DNA of 39,884 bases. Source: Pelargonium cotyledonis (taxonomy: Eukaryota; Streptophyta; Magnoliopsida; Geraniales; Geraniaceae). The notes beneath the pieces were generated by a model, which had not been told where the DNA came from, made no database searches, and worked only from the letters and a program-made list of their open reading frames with translations. Below are positions 39,172 to 39,884 of this stretch, in pieces (within the stretch, counting starts at the first letter, position 1; every line of letters begins with the position of its first letter). The DNA is taken from contig JAYMTA010000118.1 in NCBI GenBank assembly GCA_036897625.1, forward strand, positions 1-39,884, written 5' to 3'. The translations under genes were made by a program, and so were the position numbers.

Positions 39172-39884
39172 CTAACCACAGAAAACTACGTCAGAACCTT
39201 CCATTCCGACTGCAGATCAACCAAGGATATACACTTAACAAAAATAAGTAAACCAAAGCAATAGCCCAAAGAGATTCAATAAAGACAACCATAGCCAACA
39301 AATGATTGACATTAGATATTGTCATGGAAAAATATACTATTTACTCCCCACCGAAGAATCCACATGATTACAAATGACTAGTATCGCCAAAAACCTACTC
39401 CTATCTTTCTATTACCAAAACCTATTTATTTAATACACAATCTCCAACAATAGGGAGACTCATACTTGCGACCAAAACCTAGAGTGTCCATCAAACAGGG
39501 TCTACAAGAAACCATTGCACAACCTTAGGAAGAGCCTGGTAGGGTTTTTATTTTCACTAGTAGGCGCGACTACCGAAGCAAGACAAATAAAATACCCTAT
39601 TGAATGAAAAGAAGGTGAATATTGTAAGAGTAAGGAAGGTCACATTGGCAACACTGATGAACAAACTACCTATATATCATGCTAGAGTAACTCGAAGGCC
39701 CAAACACATTTTTTTCCTCTAAAGACCTTATGGTGACATTACCAGTGTAAACTACAGAGACCAAACAAATCAAAAAGCTCTTCCCAATAACAAGACTATA
39801 CAGATGATACCCACCTCTCCCTAAACCCAAATCTCTTTTTTTTTTTTCGGCTAAAAATATTTATGTGGGTTTTTATATATTAAT
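39172..39884 (-). other. Incomplete intron of the RPOT gene running off the window
   Basis: At least 713 bp lie upstream (minus strand) of the first visible polymerase exon without any recognisable RPOT coding segment, so the preceding exon is outside. Positions about 39440-39545 contain a minus-strand stretch with GGTCGCAAGTATGAGTCTCCC, reminiscent of a SINE B-box and tail, but no target-site duplication was found. A run of Ts (about 39837-39847) is near the edge. Confidence 0.5.

Noticed and set aside
39440-39545. Second SINE near the right edge
   Set aside because: Some B-box-like wording on the minus strand, but no target-site duplication or clear tail was found; mentioned only in the intron entry.

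Overview
This is plant nuclear DNA, almost certainly from a eudicot. It is AT-rich, its genes are split by GT-AG introns, and MITEs, non-LTR insertions and LTR debris lie between and inside them. I recognise six protein genes. Five could be spliced end to end by eye with consistent reading frames; the sixth runs off the right edge.

Layout: (1) 1-2072, AT-rich upstream DNA with a cluster of G-box/ABRE-type motifs. (2) 2073-5272 (+), an ASG1-like (ALTERED SEED GERMINATION 1) gene, 6 exons, 551 aa. (3) 6194-8791 (-), a small RING-finger gene, 4 exons, 281 aa, with three degenerate repeats ahead of the RING. (4) 9794-16810 (-), ATG11, the scaffold of the plant ATG1-ATG13 autophagy-initiation complex, 5 exons, 1143 aa. 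(5) about 17.4-25.2 kb, a transposon-rich spacer holding a poly(A) retro-insertion with an 18-bp target-site duplication, a Stowaway MITE, a Helitron-type 3' end and other inverted-repeat elements. (6) 25205-30115 (+), a serine carboxypeptidase-like gene of the SCPL29 type, 10 exons, 474 aa, with an intact Ser-Asp-His triad. (7) 31785-34481 (+), an intronless 898-aa P-class PPR gene, probable BFA2 orthologue. (8) 36482 to beyond the right edge (-), the last 8 exons of a phage-type organellar RNA polymerase, probably plastid RPOTp.

The gene order is informative. From my knowledge of Arabidopsis, the ASG1 paralogue, ATG11, SCPL29 and BFA2 lie together near At4g30780-At4g30825, while ASG1 and RPOTp lie together near At2g24100-At2g24120. 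This window joins both sets in one stretch, as expected if it keeps the arrangement that existed before the Brassicaceae genome duplication. It also places two nuclear genes for chloroplast gene expression, BFA2 and RPOTp, as convergent neighbours.

I see no tRNA or rRNA gene, CRISPR array or bacterial-type system. The least ordinary features are the exon-repeat structure of the RING gene, the well-preserved retro-insertion scars, and the G-box cluster upstream of the ASG1-like gene.
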